A stretch of DNA of 64,000 nt, taken from Demequina sp. NBRC 110057 (GTDB taxonomy: Bacteria > Actinomycetota > Actinomycetes > Actinomycetales > Demequinaceae). Numbering within the stretch: position 1 is the stretch's first letter; every line of letters starts with the position of its first letter. Below, in pieces: positions 38,453 through 47,069 of the stretch. The position numbers and the translations under genes are program-made. Below the pieces are notes generated by a model. It made no database searches, was not told where the DNA came from, and saw only the letters and a list, made by a program, of their open reading frames with translations. The stretch is from NCBI RefSeq assembly GCF_002090175.1, contig NZ_BBRN01000005.1, positions 372,001-436,000 of the forward strand. The letters run 5' to 3'.

Positions 38453-39346
38453 CTAGCGCCCGTCCTCGTCGGCGCCGAGCGCGGCGATGATGTCGGCGTA
38501 CTGCGCGGGGCCGATGCGCCCGCCGGAGAGCGCGAGGTCGGCCGTCGCCCTGGCCATGGCCCGGTAGGAAAAGAGCGCCTCGTCCTGACCGCGCAGCGCG
38601 CCCACGTGGGCGGCTACGGTGCCGGCGTCGCCGCGCACCACGGGGCCGGTCAGCGTGGTGACGGCCCCGGGGGCGTCCCCGAGCGCGCCGTCCACCGACG
38701 CGTGCACCAGCGGTCCCAGCACGCGTCCCGGCTCCTCGACGCCGACACGAGCGAGGATGCCGCCTGCCTGGCTCACGGCCGTCACCACGTGATTCGCCCC
38801 GTGGACGAGCGCCGCGTGATACGCGGGACGGTCGCGGTCGTCGAGCACGAATGGCTCTCCGCCCATCTCGACCGCGAGCGCCTGGGCGATCGGCAGCAGC
38901 GGGGCGGGCCCGGACACCGCGAAGGCCGCGCCGGTCATCCTGGTGAGGTCGAGCGAGGTGCCCGTGAACGTCATGGCCGGGTGGATGGCGAGGGCCATGG
39001 CGCCGGCGCCCTGGGCGTCCGCGAGCGCCTCCGTGCCGAGCCGGCCGGACGTGTGCACCACCATCTGTCCGCCGCGCCACGCGCCGAGGGAGGCAAGTCC
39101 CGCACACACGGCCGCGATCGAGTCGTCCGGCACGGTGAGCAGCACCAGATCTGCGGTGCGCACGACGGCCTCGGGATCCATCACGGGGACGCCGGGAAGC
39201 AGCGCGTCGATGCGCGCGAGAGACTCCTCGGACACCCCCGACGCGGCGACCACGTCATGCTCAGCGCGCCGCAGCGCAGCGCCGAGCACCGCCCCCACGC
39301 GCCCCGCTCCCACGATGCCGACGCTGAGGCGGCCGGGTTTGGTCAC
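38453..39346 (-). CDS. Rossmann-fold DUF2520 oxidoreductase-like protein
   Basis: A 297-residue protein: an NAD(P)-binding Rossmann domain (SVGIVGAGRVGAVLGAALRR, TADLVLLTVPDD) and a helical DUF2520 domain (AIHPAMTFTGT, HAALVHGANHVVTAV). It resembles ketopantoate reductase and 6-phosphogluconate dehydrogenase-like enzymes and sits beside panC, as its Rv3603c counterpart does. A role in pantothenate synthesis is inference. GTG 39346 overlaps the upstream stop (GTGA). Confidence 0.8.
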   Translation of the reverse strand: MTKPGRLSVGIVGAGRVGAVLGAALRRAEHDVVAASGVSEESLARIDALLPGVPVMDPEAVVRTADLVLLTVPDDSIAAVCAGLASLGAWRGGQMVVHTSGRLGTEALADAQGAGAMALAIHPAMTFTGTSLDLTRMTGAAFAVSGPAPLLPIAQALAVEMGGEPFVLDDRDRPAYHAALVHGANHVVTAVSQAGGILARVGVEEPGRVLGPLVHASVDGALGDAPGAVTTLTGPVVRGDAGTVAAHVGALRGQDEALFSYRAMARATADLALSGGRIGPAQYADIIAALGADEDGR

Positions 39347-41025
39347 TGCTCCTCCTTCACGCCCACGGCGGTCATCCACTGCTCGGGCGTCTGGCGCCGG
39401 CGTCCCTCCGCGGCGCGGACGGCCTGCGCCTCCATGAGCGCAACGGCGTCGGCTAGGTCGAGGTGCTGCGCCACGGGCCGCACCGGCCCGTTGGTCGAGT
39501 GCACCGTGAAGGTCGCGACGCCGCGCGCCTTCTGCAGCGGCCCCTGCTCGAGTCCGAGTGACTGGGTGCGCTCGTGGGGCACCACGAAAACGTCGCGCAC
39601 CAGCCAGCCGCGCCGGATCAGCAGTGCGCGGTCGGTGGCGCGCACGCCGCGGTGGCGCCACTGCAGGGGGTCGAACAGGCGGGCGCGCGTGGTCGCGGCG
39701 GTGAAGCCACCCTCGGCACCAGTGCCGGACAGCGCGAGCGAGACGGTGCCGGCGGGGTCGGGGTCGCCAAGGTCGGGAAGCACCAGCCACAGCGCGGTGA
39801 GCGCCTCCTGGCGCGTGCCGACGGGCAGCAGCGTCGAGACCGCCTCCTGATCGTCCTGGTATCCGGCCACGTTGATGGTGACGCGCCACCAGTCCTTGCG
39901 TCGCCACAGCAGCGACTGCTGCAGCTGGACGGCCTGCACGCGGCCGGGCGGGACGGTCTGGCGGCGGGTCTCGAGCAGGCCATGGCGCAGGCGAATCCCA
40001 TCCTCCGAAATCGCCGCGCGGAAGCCGTAGCCGGTGGTCAGGCGCGACCAGAAGTAGCCCAGCAGGCCGAACACCACCGGCACTACCGTGAACAGCGACG
40101 CGCCAGCGGCGGCCACCACCTGGTTGATGTCGACGGGGAAGATCCACACCGCCACGCCGATCCACACCGGCAGCGAGCAGATCCACAGGAACGGCCACGA
40201 CAGCACGATCGACAGCAGCAGGCGGCCCAGCTCGAGCGCGAACACCTCGCGCTCGGGAGCCGCGGCGGTCTCCGCGACGCCGCGCGGCATCCCCCGGGTG
40301 AGGTCCCGCAGGGAGGCGGCCGATGCATAGGCGGCCTGGTCTCCCGGCTCGCCCGGCGAGGTGTCGCCGAGGGTGGCCGAGCCGTCACCGGGGATGGCTG
40401 AGCCGTCACCCGGGGTGACGGCGGCATCGGCCCCCGCGACGGCATCGGCCGTGAGGACGGCGTCCACGGTGGCCTCGCGGCCCTCGGCCTTGGCGCGCTT
40501 GACGCCGGCCGCGAGCGCGAGGAGCTCGTTGCGCATGGCCTCGGCGTCGCCCAGGCGCAGGTACTCCAGGGCAATGCCGGAGTTCTCGCCGCCGGCGACC
40601 TCGATCTTGAGGGACGCGAAACCGAAGATCCTTGCCAGCAGCGGCTGCACCACGTCGATCGCCTGGATGCGGTCAAGGCGGGCCTGCTTGTGCTGCTTGA
40701 ACAGGATGCCCTTGCGGTGCTCGACGGCGACATCGGACAGCCGATACTCGCTCACGCGCCACTGCAGGTAGCCGAAACCCATGGCGAGGCCGACGAGGAT
40801 GACCGCGCCCACCACGACCCACAGGACCGAGTGCCACAGCCAGTGCGCGGCCTCTTGGATGCCGGGGTCGGGGCCGGTCCACGAGGGCGCGTAGTTGTAC
40901 AGCGCGATGGACGCGACCACGCCGAAGACGGCCCAGCCGCCGATGAGCGGCGAGACCGGATGCAGGCGCGTCCACTCGCGCGGGGCGCGATAGACGGGCG
41001 CGGGCCCTGGCGTGGGCGAGTCCAT
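39343..41025 (-). CDS. PH-domain (bPH_2/DUF304, YdbT-like) membrane protein
   Basis: A 560-residue protein with paired membrane segments near the N-terminus (about residues 30-85) and centre (about 260-320), and three bacterial PH-like domains, seen by the recurring RKGILFKQHKQARLDRIQAI, RHGLLETRRQTVPPGRVQAV and RRGWLVRDVFVVPHERTQSL. An Ala/Gly/Asp linker lies at about 190-235. It pairs with the smaller PH protein upstream (YdbS/YdbT-like). Function unknown. ATG 41025 overlaps the upstream stop (TGATG). Confidence 0.82.
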   Translation of the reverse strand: MDSPTPGPAPVYRAPREWTRLHPVSPLIGGWAVFGVVASIALYNYAPSWTGPDPGIQEAAHWLWHSVLWVVVGAVILVGLAMGFGYLQWRVSEYRLSDVAVEHRKGILFKQHKQARLDRIQAIDVVQPLLARIFGFASLKIEVAGGENSGIALEYLRLGDAEAMRNELLALAAGVKRAKAEGREATVDAVLTADAVAGADAAVTPGDGSAIPGDGSATLGDTSPGEPGDQAAYASAASLRDLTRGMPRGVAETAAAPEREVFALELGRLLLSIVLSWPFLWICSLPVWIGVAVWIFPVDINQVVAAAGASLFTVVPVVFGLLGYFWSRLTTGYGFRAAISEDGIRLRHGLLETRRQTVPPGRVQAVQLQQSLLWRRKDWWRVTINVAGYQDDQEAVSTLLPVGTRQEALTALWLVLPDLGDPDPAGTVSLALSGTGAEGGFTAATTRARLFDPLQWRHRGVRATDRALLIRRGWLVRDVFVVPHERTQSLGLEQGPLQKARGVATFTVHSTNGPVRPVAQHLDLADAVALMEAQAVRAAEGRRRQTPEQWMTAVGVKEEQ

Positions 41026-41504
41026 CACAGGCCCGCCAGCTGGGCCTCGCCGCGGCTCGAGAGGCGGTCGCGCAGGCGTGCCGCCTCGGCCTCGGGCACG
41101 CCGCTGATGGAGGCGTCGGTGCCGGGAGAGGCGGTGTGCAGTTGCACCTTGGCGATGCCGAACGCGCGGTTGAGCGGCCCCGCCTCCACCTCGACGTACT
41201 GCATGCGGCCGTAGGGCACCACGGTGACGGAGCGCCACAGGCGGCCGCGCTTGACGATGAGGTCCTCGTCGCGCTCGATCCAGGCATGCGCGGTGACCTG
41301 GCGGTAGATGATCCACGACACCCACGCGCCGATGAGCACCAGCGCAGCCGCGCCCGTGAACACCCACGGGCTGGTGAGGACGCCGAGCACCACGAGCCCG
41401 ATAAGGGGCAGTGCGAGCGTGAGCCACCACGTGATGAGCCGCGCGGGGATCAGCTTGGTGGAGACGTAGGTCCAGTCGGCGCCGTCGGGGTCGTACCAGG
41501 TCAT
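41025..41504 (-). CDS. PH-domain (YdbS-like) membrane protein
   Basis: A 159-residue protein with two membrane segments (about residues 25-68) and a PH-like domain with KRGRLWRSVTVVPYGRMQYVEV. It is the small partner of the larger PH protein downstream and is translationally coupled to it. Function unknown. Confidence 0.82.
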   Translation of the reverse strand: MTWYDPDGADWTYVSTKLIPARLITWWLTLALPLIGLVVLGVLTSPWVFTGAAALVLIGAWVSWIIYRQVTAHAWIERDEDLIVKRGRLWRSVTVVPYGRMQYVEVEAGPLNRAFGIAKVQLHTASPGTDASISGVPEAEAARLRDRLSSRGEAQLAGL

Positions 41505-41534
41505 GGCGTCCAGTGTGCCAGGCGGGGGCGCGCG

Positions 41535-41576
41535 GTGACGCAGTCACGAAATTAACGTCCGCGACAACAAGCGGAC
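41535..41576. promoter_or_regulatory. Inverted repeats upstream of the nucleoside-type ABC operon
   Basis: GTGAC-GCA-GTCAC (41535-41547) and GTCCGC-N8-GCGGAC (41557-41576) are perfect short inverted repeats in the divergent region before the first permease. They are operator candidates; the regulator is not known. Confidence 0.35.
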
Positions 41577-41654
41577 ACGCGGCGGTATTCGTCGACTGCG
41601 AGCATCGTCCCTGTTCAGACGCCGACTATAGGCCGATAGAGAGGGGGGCTCGCC

Positions 41655-42800
41655 GTGACAGCACCACCCGAGCAGATCGCCCCAGACCCACCGCGCACGT
41701 CCCGCGGCCCACGCCTGGCGGTCCCGCGCCGCCTGGTCCGCCCGCTCGCCGCGCTGGCAGTGCCGGCGCTCGCCGCGGGCGCCGCCCTCGTCATCGGCGC
41801 GGTGATGCTCATCGCGCTGGGGGCCAACCCCGTCGAGGGCTACGCCTCTCTCTTCACGGGGGCGTTCGGCTCGGTCGACGCGCTGGCGGACACCGCCATC
41901 AAGTCGATGCCCATCCTGCTGGTCGCGGTCGGCATCACCATCGCCTTCCGCGCCGGGGTCATCAACATCGGCGGCGAGGGGCAGATCATCGTCGGCGCCC
42001 TCACCGCGACCTGCGTCGCGCTGTGGATGCCCGGCCTGCCCTCACTCCTGCTGGTGCCGCTGGTCATCCTGGCCGGCGCGGTGGGCGGAGGCATCTGGGG
42101 AGCGATCCCCGGAGCCCTCAAGGCGTACTACAACGTCTCCGAGATCCTCTCGACGATCATGCTTAATATCGTCGCCGCCCAGCTGCTGAGCTTCCTGCTG
42201 CAGGATCTGCTGATGGAGGAGGGCGACAGCCACATCCAGCAGACCGCGCGCCTGTCAGAGAACGCCGATCTGCCGATGCTCCCCGGCGACACCCGCCTGC
42301 ACCTGGGCGTCGTGATCGCGATCGTCGTCGCGGTGCTGGGCTACCTGCTGCTGTTCCGCAGCACGCTCGGCGTGAGGCTGCGCGCCGTGGGCCACAACCC
42401 CGATGCGTCCCGCTACGCGGGGATGCCGGTCGCCAGGTCCATCGTGCAGGCCATGGCCTTCTCCGGGGCCTGCGCCGGCGTGGCCGGGGCACTGCTGGTG
42501 TTCGGCAGCCAGTCGCATCGGCTCATCGGCGAGGGAGGCGCTGCCGCCTTCACGCAGAGCGCGGGCTTCAACGGGATCGTGGCAGCGCTGTTCGGCGGCC
42601 TTCACCCGCTGTTCTCGATCCTGTCCTCGTTCCTCTTTGGCGGCATGCTCACCGGCGGCATCGAGATGCAGCGGGACATGCAGGTGCCCTCGGCGCTCAT
42701 CATCGCGCTCAACGGCATCATCGTCATCTTCGTCGTCGCGAGCCTCAAGCTGCGCACCCGGGTCGAGGCCTGGGCCGACCGCATGACCGAGGAGCGCTGA
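41655..42800 (+). CDS. Nucleoside-type ABC transporter permease 1
   Basis: A 381-residue permease of the branched-chain/BMP-linked family (YufP/NupB-like) with a Pro-rich cytoplasmic N-terminus, about ten membrane segments and the conserved FRAGVINIGGEGQIIVGAL. It probably imports nucleosides with the genes that follow. GTG 41655 has GAGAGGGG upstream. The stop overlaps the next ATG (TGATG). Confidence 0.88.
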   Translation: MTAPPEQIAPDPPRTSRGPRLAVPRRLVRPLAALAVPALAAGAALVIGAVMLIALGANPVEGYASLFTGAFGSVDALADTAIKSMPILLVAVGITIAFRAGVINIGGEGQIIVGALTATCVALWMPGLPSLLLVPLVILAGAVGGGIWGAIPGALKAYYNVSEILSTIMLNIVAAQLLSFLLQDLLMEEGDSHIQQTARLSENADLPMLPGDTRLHLGVVIAIVVAVLGYLLLFRSTLGVRLRAVGHNPDASRYAGMPVARSIVQAMAFSGACAGVAGALLVFGSQSHRLIGEGGAAAFTQSAGFNGIVAALFGGLHPLFSILSSFLFGGMLTGGIEMQRDMQVPSALIIALNGIIVIFVVASLKLRTRVEAWADRMTEER

Positions 42801-43732
42801 TGGACGACCTCTTCTCCACCTCGATCATCGTCGCGACGCTCGCGGCAGGCATCCGTTTCGCGGCGCCGTTCCTGCTCGCGGCGCTCGGCGAGACGCTCGG
42901 TCAGCGCAGCGGCGTGCTGAACCTCGGCGTCGAGGGCGTCATGCTCATCGGCGCCTTCACCGCCTACTACGCGACGCTGCAGACCGGGCAGATCGGGACA
43001 GGCATCGCCGCCGCGCTGGCGGCCGGGCTGGTCATGGGCGGCTTGTACGCGTTCATCACCCTGGTGATGCAGGCCGAGCAGGGCATCTCCGGCATCGGCA
43101 TCTACCTGTTCGGGCTGGGCTTCACGGACCTGCTGTTCCAGAAGCTGGTGGGCACCCCGCTGCCCATCCAGGGGCTGCCGTCCGCACCCATCCCGTTCCT
43201 CAGCGACATCCCCATCCTCGGCGAGGTGTTCTTCAACCACACCGTGCTGGTCTACGTGGCCTTCCTGCTGGTGCCGGTGGTGTGGTTCGTCATCAACAAG
43301 ACCACCTTCGGCCTCAACATCCGCGCCGTGGGCGAGACCCCCGAGGCCGCCGACACGCTCGGCATCAGCGTCAACCGCACCCGCCTCGTCACCATCCTCA
43401 TCTCGAACGCGCTCGCCGCCCTCGCCGGCGCCGCGATCGCCCTCGAGGCCGGCATCTTCCAGCAGAACATCACCGCGGGCCAGGGCTTCATCGCCGTCGC
43501 CCTCGTCTACTTCGGGGCCTGGAAGGCCGTGGGCGTCATGAGCGGGGCGCTGCTGTTCGGCGTCGTGTCCGCCGTGGTGCTGCAGCTGAAGACGGTCGGC
43601 ATCGTCACCGGCGCCGCCTCGAGCCTGCTGGCCATGGCGCCGGCACTGCTCACCATCGTGGTCCTCGTCACCGTCAGCCGGCGGGCACGGGCACCCTCCG
43701 CACTGTCCCAGCCGTTCAGCCGCGCCGCCTAA
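42800..43732 (+). CDS. Nucleoside-type ABC transporter permease 2
   Basis: A 310-residue permease (YufQ/NupC-like) with about nine membrane segments, the family motif QRSGVLNLGVEGVMLIGAF and the cytoplasmic loop NIRAVGETPEAADTLGI. It pairs with permease 1. Confidence 0.88.
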   Translation: MDDLFSTSIIVATLAAGIRFAAPFLLAALGETLGQRSGVLNLGVEGVMLIGAFTAYYATLQTGQIGTGIAAALAAGLVMGGLYAFITLVMQAEQGISGIGIYLFGLGFTDLLFQKLVGTPLPIQGLPSAPIPFLSDIPILGEVFFNHTVLVYVAFLLVPVVWFVINKTTFGLNIRAVGETPEAADTLGISVNRTRLVTILISNALAALAGAAIALEAGIFQQNITAGQGFIAVALVYFGAWKAVGVMSGALLFGVVSAVVLQLKTVGIVTGAASSLLAMAPALLTIVVLVTVSRRARAPSALSQPFSRAA

Positions 43733-43759
43733 GGCGGCCGGCGCACGCGGCCCAGCCAG

Positions 43760-43813
43760 GCGGCCGATGCCGGGGCCGGGCGGGCTACGGAGCCCCACCA
43801 CCGCATCGGCCGC
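43760..43813 (+). other. Hairpin with GGCCGATGC arms between permease 2 and BMP lipoprotein
   Basis: GCGGCCGATGC and GCATCGGCCGC (11-bp perfect arms) enclose 32 nt between the stop of permease 2 and the lipoprotein start. It may stabilise or attenuate the operon transcript. Confidence 0.55.
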
Positions 43814-43856
43814 ACCAGATGTTCCACCAGGTTCACCACCACAGAGGGAGACACAC

Positions 43857-44882
43857 ATGAAGCACATCTATCGCCTCGCGGCGCTCACCACGGCGGTCGC
43901 GCTGGGCGCCACCGCGTGCAGCTCCGGCTCGGACGACGAGGAGACGCCAGAGGCCTCGTCCTCGGCGGCAGCCGTCGGCGCCGACGCAGAGCCCCTCAAG
44001 GTCGCTGTCGTGGCCCCGTCGGCCTCGAACGACCTCGCCTTCACCCAGTCGATGATCGACTCGCTGAACGCCATCGGCGAGGAGCGCGAGCTCGACGTCG
44101 ACGTCACGGACGGGGTGTTCGTGGTCGAGGACGCGGCCGCCGCGATCCGCGGCTACGCCGAGGACGGCTACGACCTGGTGCTCGCTCACGGCTCGCAGTA
44201 CGGCTCCTCGGTGCAGGAGATCGCGGCCGAGTTCCCCGACGTCGCCTTCGCGTGGGGCACGGCGGCGGACACCTTCGACCTCCCCAACGTGTCGTCGTAC
44301 ACGGTGCGCTCCGACGAGGGCGGCTACGCGTTCGGCGTGATGGCCGCGGCGCTGTCGGAGTCCGGCACGCTCGGCGTCATCGGCCCCGTCGAGGTGGGCG
44401 ACGCCAAACTGTACGTCGACGGCTTCGTGGCCGGGGCATCGGCCCAGGACCCGTCCATCGCGACCAACGTGACCTACACGGACTCGTTCTCCGACGTGAA
44501 GCTGGCGGGCGAGGCGGCCACCGCGCACCTCAGCAACGGCGCGGACGTCCTCACGGGTTCCGCGCAGATGGTCGTGGGCGCCACCGGCGTCGCCGTCGAG
44601 GCGGGAGTGCCGTGGTTCGGCACCCAGTCCGACCAGACCTCGCTGGGCCCGGACATCGTGGTCGCGTCGCAGGTCTACGACTGGACCCCGTTCCTCGGCG
44701 AGCTGTTCGACTCGATCGAGGGCGGCGACCTTGGCGGCGAGGTCTACACCGCGACGCTCGAGAACGGCGGCCTGTCCATCGCCTACAACGACGGCTTCGA
44801 CCTCCCCGCGGACGTCAAGGAGCTGGGCGACACGGCGATCGCCGGCCTCACCGACGGCTCCGTGACTACGGGCATCGAGTAA
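43857..44882 (+). CDS. BMP-family substrate-binding lipoprotein
   Basis: A 341-residue lipoprotein (lipobox ATAC) followed by an acidic Ser-rich linker and a BMP/PnrA-type binding fold with LAFTQSMIDSL, DLVLAHGSQYGSS, DEGGYAFGVMAAAL and WFGTQSDQTSLGP. BMP proteins of this class bind purine nucleosides. GAGGGAG precedes the ATG. Its place after the permeases and before the ATPase differs from the common order, where the binding protein comes first. Confidence 0.88.
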   Translation: MKHIYRLAALTTAVALGATACSSGSDDEETPEASSSAAAVGADAEPLKVAVVAPSASNDLAFTQSMIDSLNAIGEERELDVDVTDGVFVVEDAAAAIRGYAEDGYDLVLAHGSQYGSSVQEIAAEFPDVAFAWGTAADTFDLPNVSSYTVRSDEGGYAFGVMAAALSESGTLGVIGPVEVGDAKLYVDGFVAGASAQDPSIATNVTYTDSFSDVKLAGEAATAHLSNGADVLTGSAQMVVGATGVAVEAGVPWFGTQSDQTSLGPDIVVASQVYDWTPFLGELFDSIEGGDLGGEVYTATLENGGLSIAYNDGFDLPADVKELGDTAIAGLTDGSVTTGIE

Positions 44883-44886
44883 GCCG

Positions 44887-46434
44887 ATGAGCACGACGGA
44901 GCCCGCGCGGACCCCAGGTGCCGTGCCCCTGCTCGAGCTGCGGGGAGTGACCAAGCGCTTCCCCGGCGTGGTGGCGAACGACGGGATCGACCTCAAGGTC
45001 ATGCCCGGCCAGATCGTCACCCTGCTCGGCGAGAACGGGGCAGGCAAGTCCACGCTCATGAAGATCGTGTACGGGCTGTACCGGCCCGACGCGGGCTCCG
45101 TCCTGCTCGACGGCTACGACGCCGGGATCGCCTCGCCCAGCGACGCGATCGCCAAGGGCATCGGCATGATCCACCAGCACTTCATGCTGGTACCCACCCT
45201 GACCGTGGCCGAGAACGTGGCGCTCGGCATGGGCGGCAGGCGCGGCCTCGCCGACATGCGGCCCGTGCGGCGCCGGCTTGCCGAGGTCTCCGAGCGCTAC
45301 GGCCTGTCCGTGGACCCCGACGCCCTGGTGTGGCAACTGTCCGTGGGCGAGCGCCAGCGCGCGGAGATCCTCAAGGCGCTGTATCGCGACGCGCGCCTGC
45401 TAGTGCTCGACGAGCCCACCGCTGTCCTCACGCCGCCCGAGGTAGACGACCTGTTCGTCACCCTGCGCCAGATGCGGGCCGATGGCGTGGGAATGATCTT
45501 CATCTCGCACAAGCTTGGAGAGGTGCTGGAGATCTCCGACGAGATCACCGTGCTGCGCGACGGCCGGGTGTCAGGGCACACGCGCCCCTCGGAGACCAGC
45601 CGCGAGGCGCTCGCCGAGATGATGGTGGGGCGGCCCGTGTCGCTCACGCGAGAGATTCCCGAGGTGTCGCCGGGCTCGCCTGTACTGACCGTCGAGGGGC
45701 TCACCGTGCCCGGCGACCGCGGCACCGTCGCCGTCGACGACCTGTCGCTGACCGTGCGGGCCGGGGAGATTGTGGGCATCGCCGGCGTCTCCGGCAACGG
45801 GCAGCGGGAGCTGGCCGATGCGGTGTTTGGGCTGCGGGGCGCGACCTCTGGCGCGGTTGTTGTCGACGGGCGGCCCCTGCTGGGGCTCGGGCCGCGCCAG
45901 GTGCGCGACCACGGGGTCGCGTATATCCCCGAAGAGCGCATGAAGGACGGCGCGATCGGCGAGTTCACCGTCGCCGAAAACCTCATGCTGGTGGACCACG
46001 CGCGGCCGCCGTTCTCGCGGCGCGGCTTCCTGGACTTTGGGGCGATCGACGCTCACTCGCGCGAGCTGGTCGCGTCCTACCGGGTGAAGACGCCCGGGAT
46101 CCACACCGAGACCCGGCACCTGTCCGGCGGCAACATCCAGAAGGTGGTCATCGCGCGCGAATTCAGCGCCGATGCCGAGGTGCTGCTCGTCGCGCAGCCC
46201 ACCCGCGGCGTGGACATCGGCGCGGCCGAGTACATCCACGCGCGGCTGCTGGAGCAGCGCAGCGCGGGTGCCGCGATCCTGCTGATCTCCGAGGACCTCG
46301 ACGAGGTGATGGCGCTGTCCGACCGCATCGTCGTGGTGCTCGAGGGGCGCGTCATGGGCGAGGTGGCCCGCGGCGAGGCGACCGCCCAGGAGATCGGGCT
46401 GATGATGGCGGGCGAGACGCGCGACGCCGCGTGA
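44887..46434 (+). CDS. Nucleoside-type ABC transporter ATP-binding protein (double ATPase)
   Basis: A 515-residue fused pair of ABC ATPase domains (YufO/NupA-like). The first has GENGAGKST, IHQHFMLV, LSVGERQRAEILKAL and VLDEPTAVL. The second has GVSGNGQRE, HLSGGNIQKVVIARE and VAQPTRGVD; its degenerate Walker A is usual in this family. It starts 4 nt after the lipoprotein stop without a clear Shine-Dalgarno. Confidence 0.9.
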   Translation: MSTTEPARTPGAVPLLELRGVTKRFPGVVANDGIDLKVMPGQIVTLLGENGAGKSTLMKIVYGLYRPDAGSVLLDGYDAGIASPSDAIAKGIGMIHQHFMLVPTLTVAENVALGMGGRRGLADMRPVRRRLAEVSERYGLSVDPDALVWQLSVGERQRAEILKALYRDARLLVLDEPTAVLTPPEVDDLFVTLRQMRADGVGMIFISHKLGEVLEISDEITVLRDGRVSGHTRPSETSREALAEMMVGRPVSLTREIPEVSPGSPVLTVEGLTVPGDRGTVAVDDLSLTVRAGEIVGIAGVSGNGQRELADAVFGLRGATSGAVVVDGRPLLGLGPRQVRDHGVAYIPEERMKDGAIGEFTVAENLMLVDHARPPFSRRGFLDFGAIDAHSRELVASYRVKTPGIHTETRHLSGGNIQKVVIAREFSADAEVLLVAQPTRGVDIGAAEYIHARLLEQRSAGAAILLISEDLDEVMALSDRIVVVLEGRVMGEVARGEATAQEIGLMMAGETRDAA

Positions 46435-46455
46435 GGGTGTGGGGCACCCCTCCGA

Positions 46456-46547
46456 CACTTTGAACCGGTTCGCGGCCCGACACGCCGGTGCGGAGGGCCG
46501 ATGCAGTGGCTGGCACGGCGTGTCGGCCCGCCTACTGGTTCAAAGTG
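46456..46547 (-). repeat. Family A palindromic element, copy A4 (92 nt)
   Basis: The arms CACTTTGAACCGGT and TACTGGTTCAAAGTG are almost perfect complements, with CCCGACACGCCGG/CGGCGTGTCGG inside and GGCCGATGC at the centre. It lies between the convergent ABC ATPase and DUF3180 genes, 46 nt past the DUF3180 stop. Confidence 0.92.
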
Positions 46548-46552
46548 AGGGT

Positions 46553-46578
46553 GGCGGAGGGGGCGGAGGGGGCGGAGG
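46553..46578 (+). repeat. G-rich tandem repeat (quadruplex-capable)
   Basis: GGCGGAGGG recurs three times in a row, directly after element A4 and before the DUF3180 stop. On the plus strand it has enough G-runs for a two-tier quadruplex. Confidence 0.55.
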
Positions 46579-46593
46579 CACTGGAGCCCGGCG

Positions 46594-47061
46594 CTACGCC
46601 GGGGAGGCCTCGCCGCGGTCGTCGTCCTCGTCGGAGTGCTTGCACCAGTGCTCCGAGACCAGCCCGGCGATGACCAACAGCAGCGCGGCGCCCGCGGCGA
46701 TCAGTGCGGAGATGATGACCTCGCGGCGCGGGCCGTGCGACCAGTCGTCGAGCAGCCCCAGCGCGTAGCCGCCATAGGCGCCGGTCAGCACCGCTCCCGC
46801 GTACGAGCAGGCCTGCGCGAACACCACGGTGCGTGCGGCGCGCAGGGCGGACAGGTCCGGCTTCTTGCCCGCGAGGAAGCGCCGCACCTGCCACCCGAAC
46901 CACAACGCGCACACGGCGGCGATGAGGCTGAAGGCGACGGCGGTCCACGGCACGTGCGGCGGCGTGGTGCCCGAGCCCTCGAGCGACGCCGACACGAGCC
47001 ACGCGAGCACCAGCGCGACGAGCCCCACCAGGGTGAGGCGCTGCCAGTTCAGTGGCGACAC
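46594..47061 (-). CDS. DUF3180 family membrane protein
   Basis: A 155-residue protein with four predicted membrane segments and a charged C-terminal tail (HWCKHSDEDDD). DUF3180 (Rv3605c counterpart) follows folK in actinobacteria; function unknown. It starts 8 nt after the folB-folK stop. Confidence 0.85.
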   Translation of the reverse strand: MSPLNWQRLTLVGLVALVLAWLVSASLEGSGTTPPHVPWTAVAFSLIAAVCALWFGWQVRRFLAGKKPDLSALRAARTVVFAQACSYAGAVLTGAYGGYALGLLDDWSHGPRREVIISALIAAGAALLLVIAGLVSEHWCKHSDEDDDRGEASPA

Positions 47062-47069
47062 GGCGCCCC

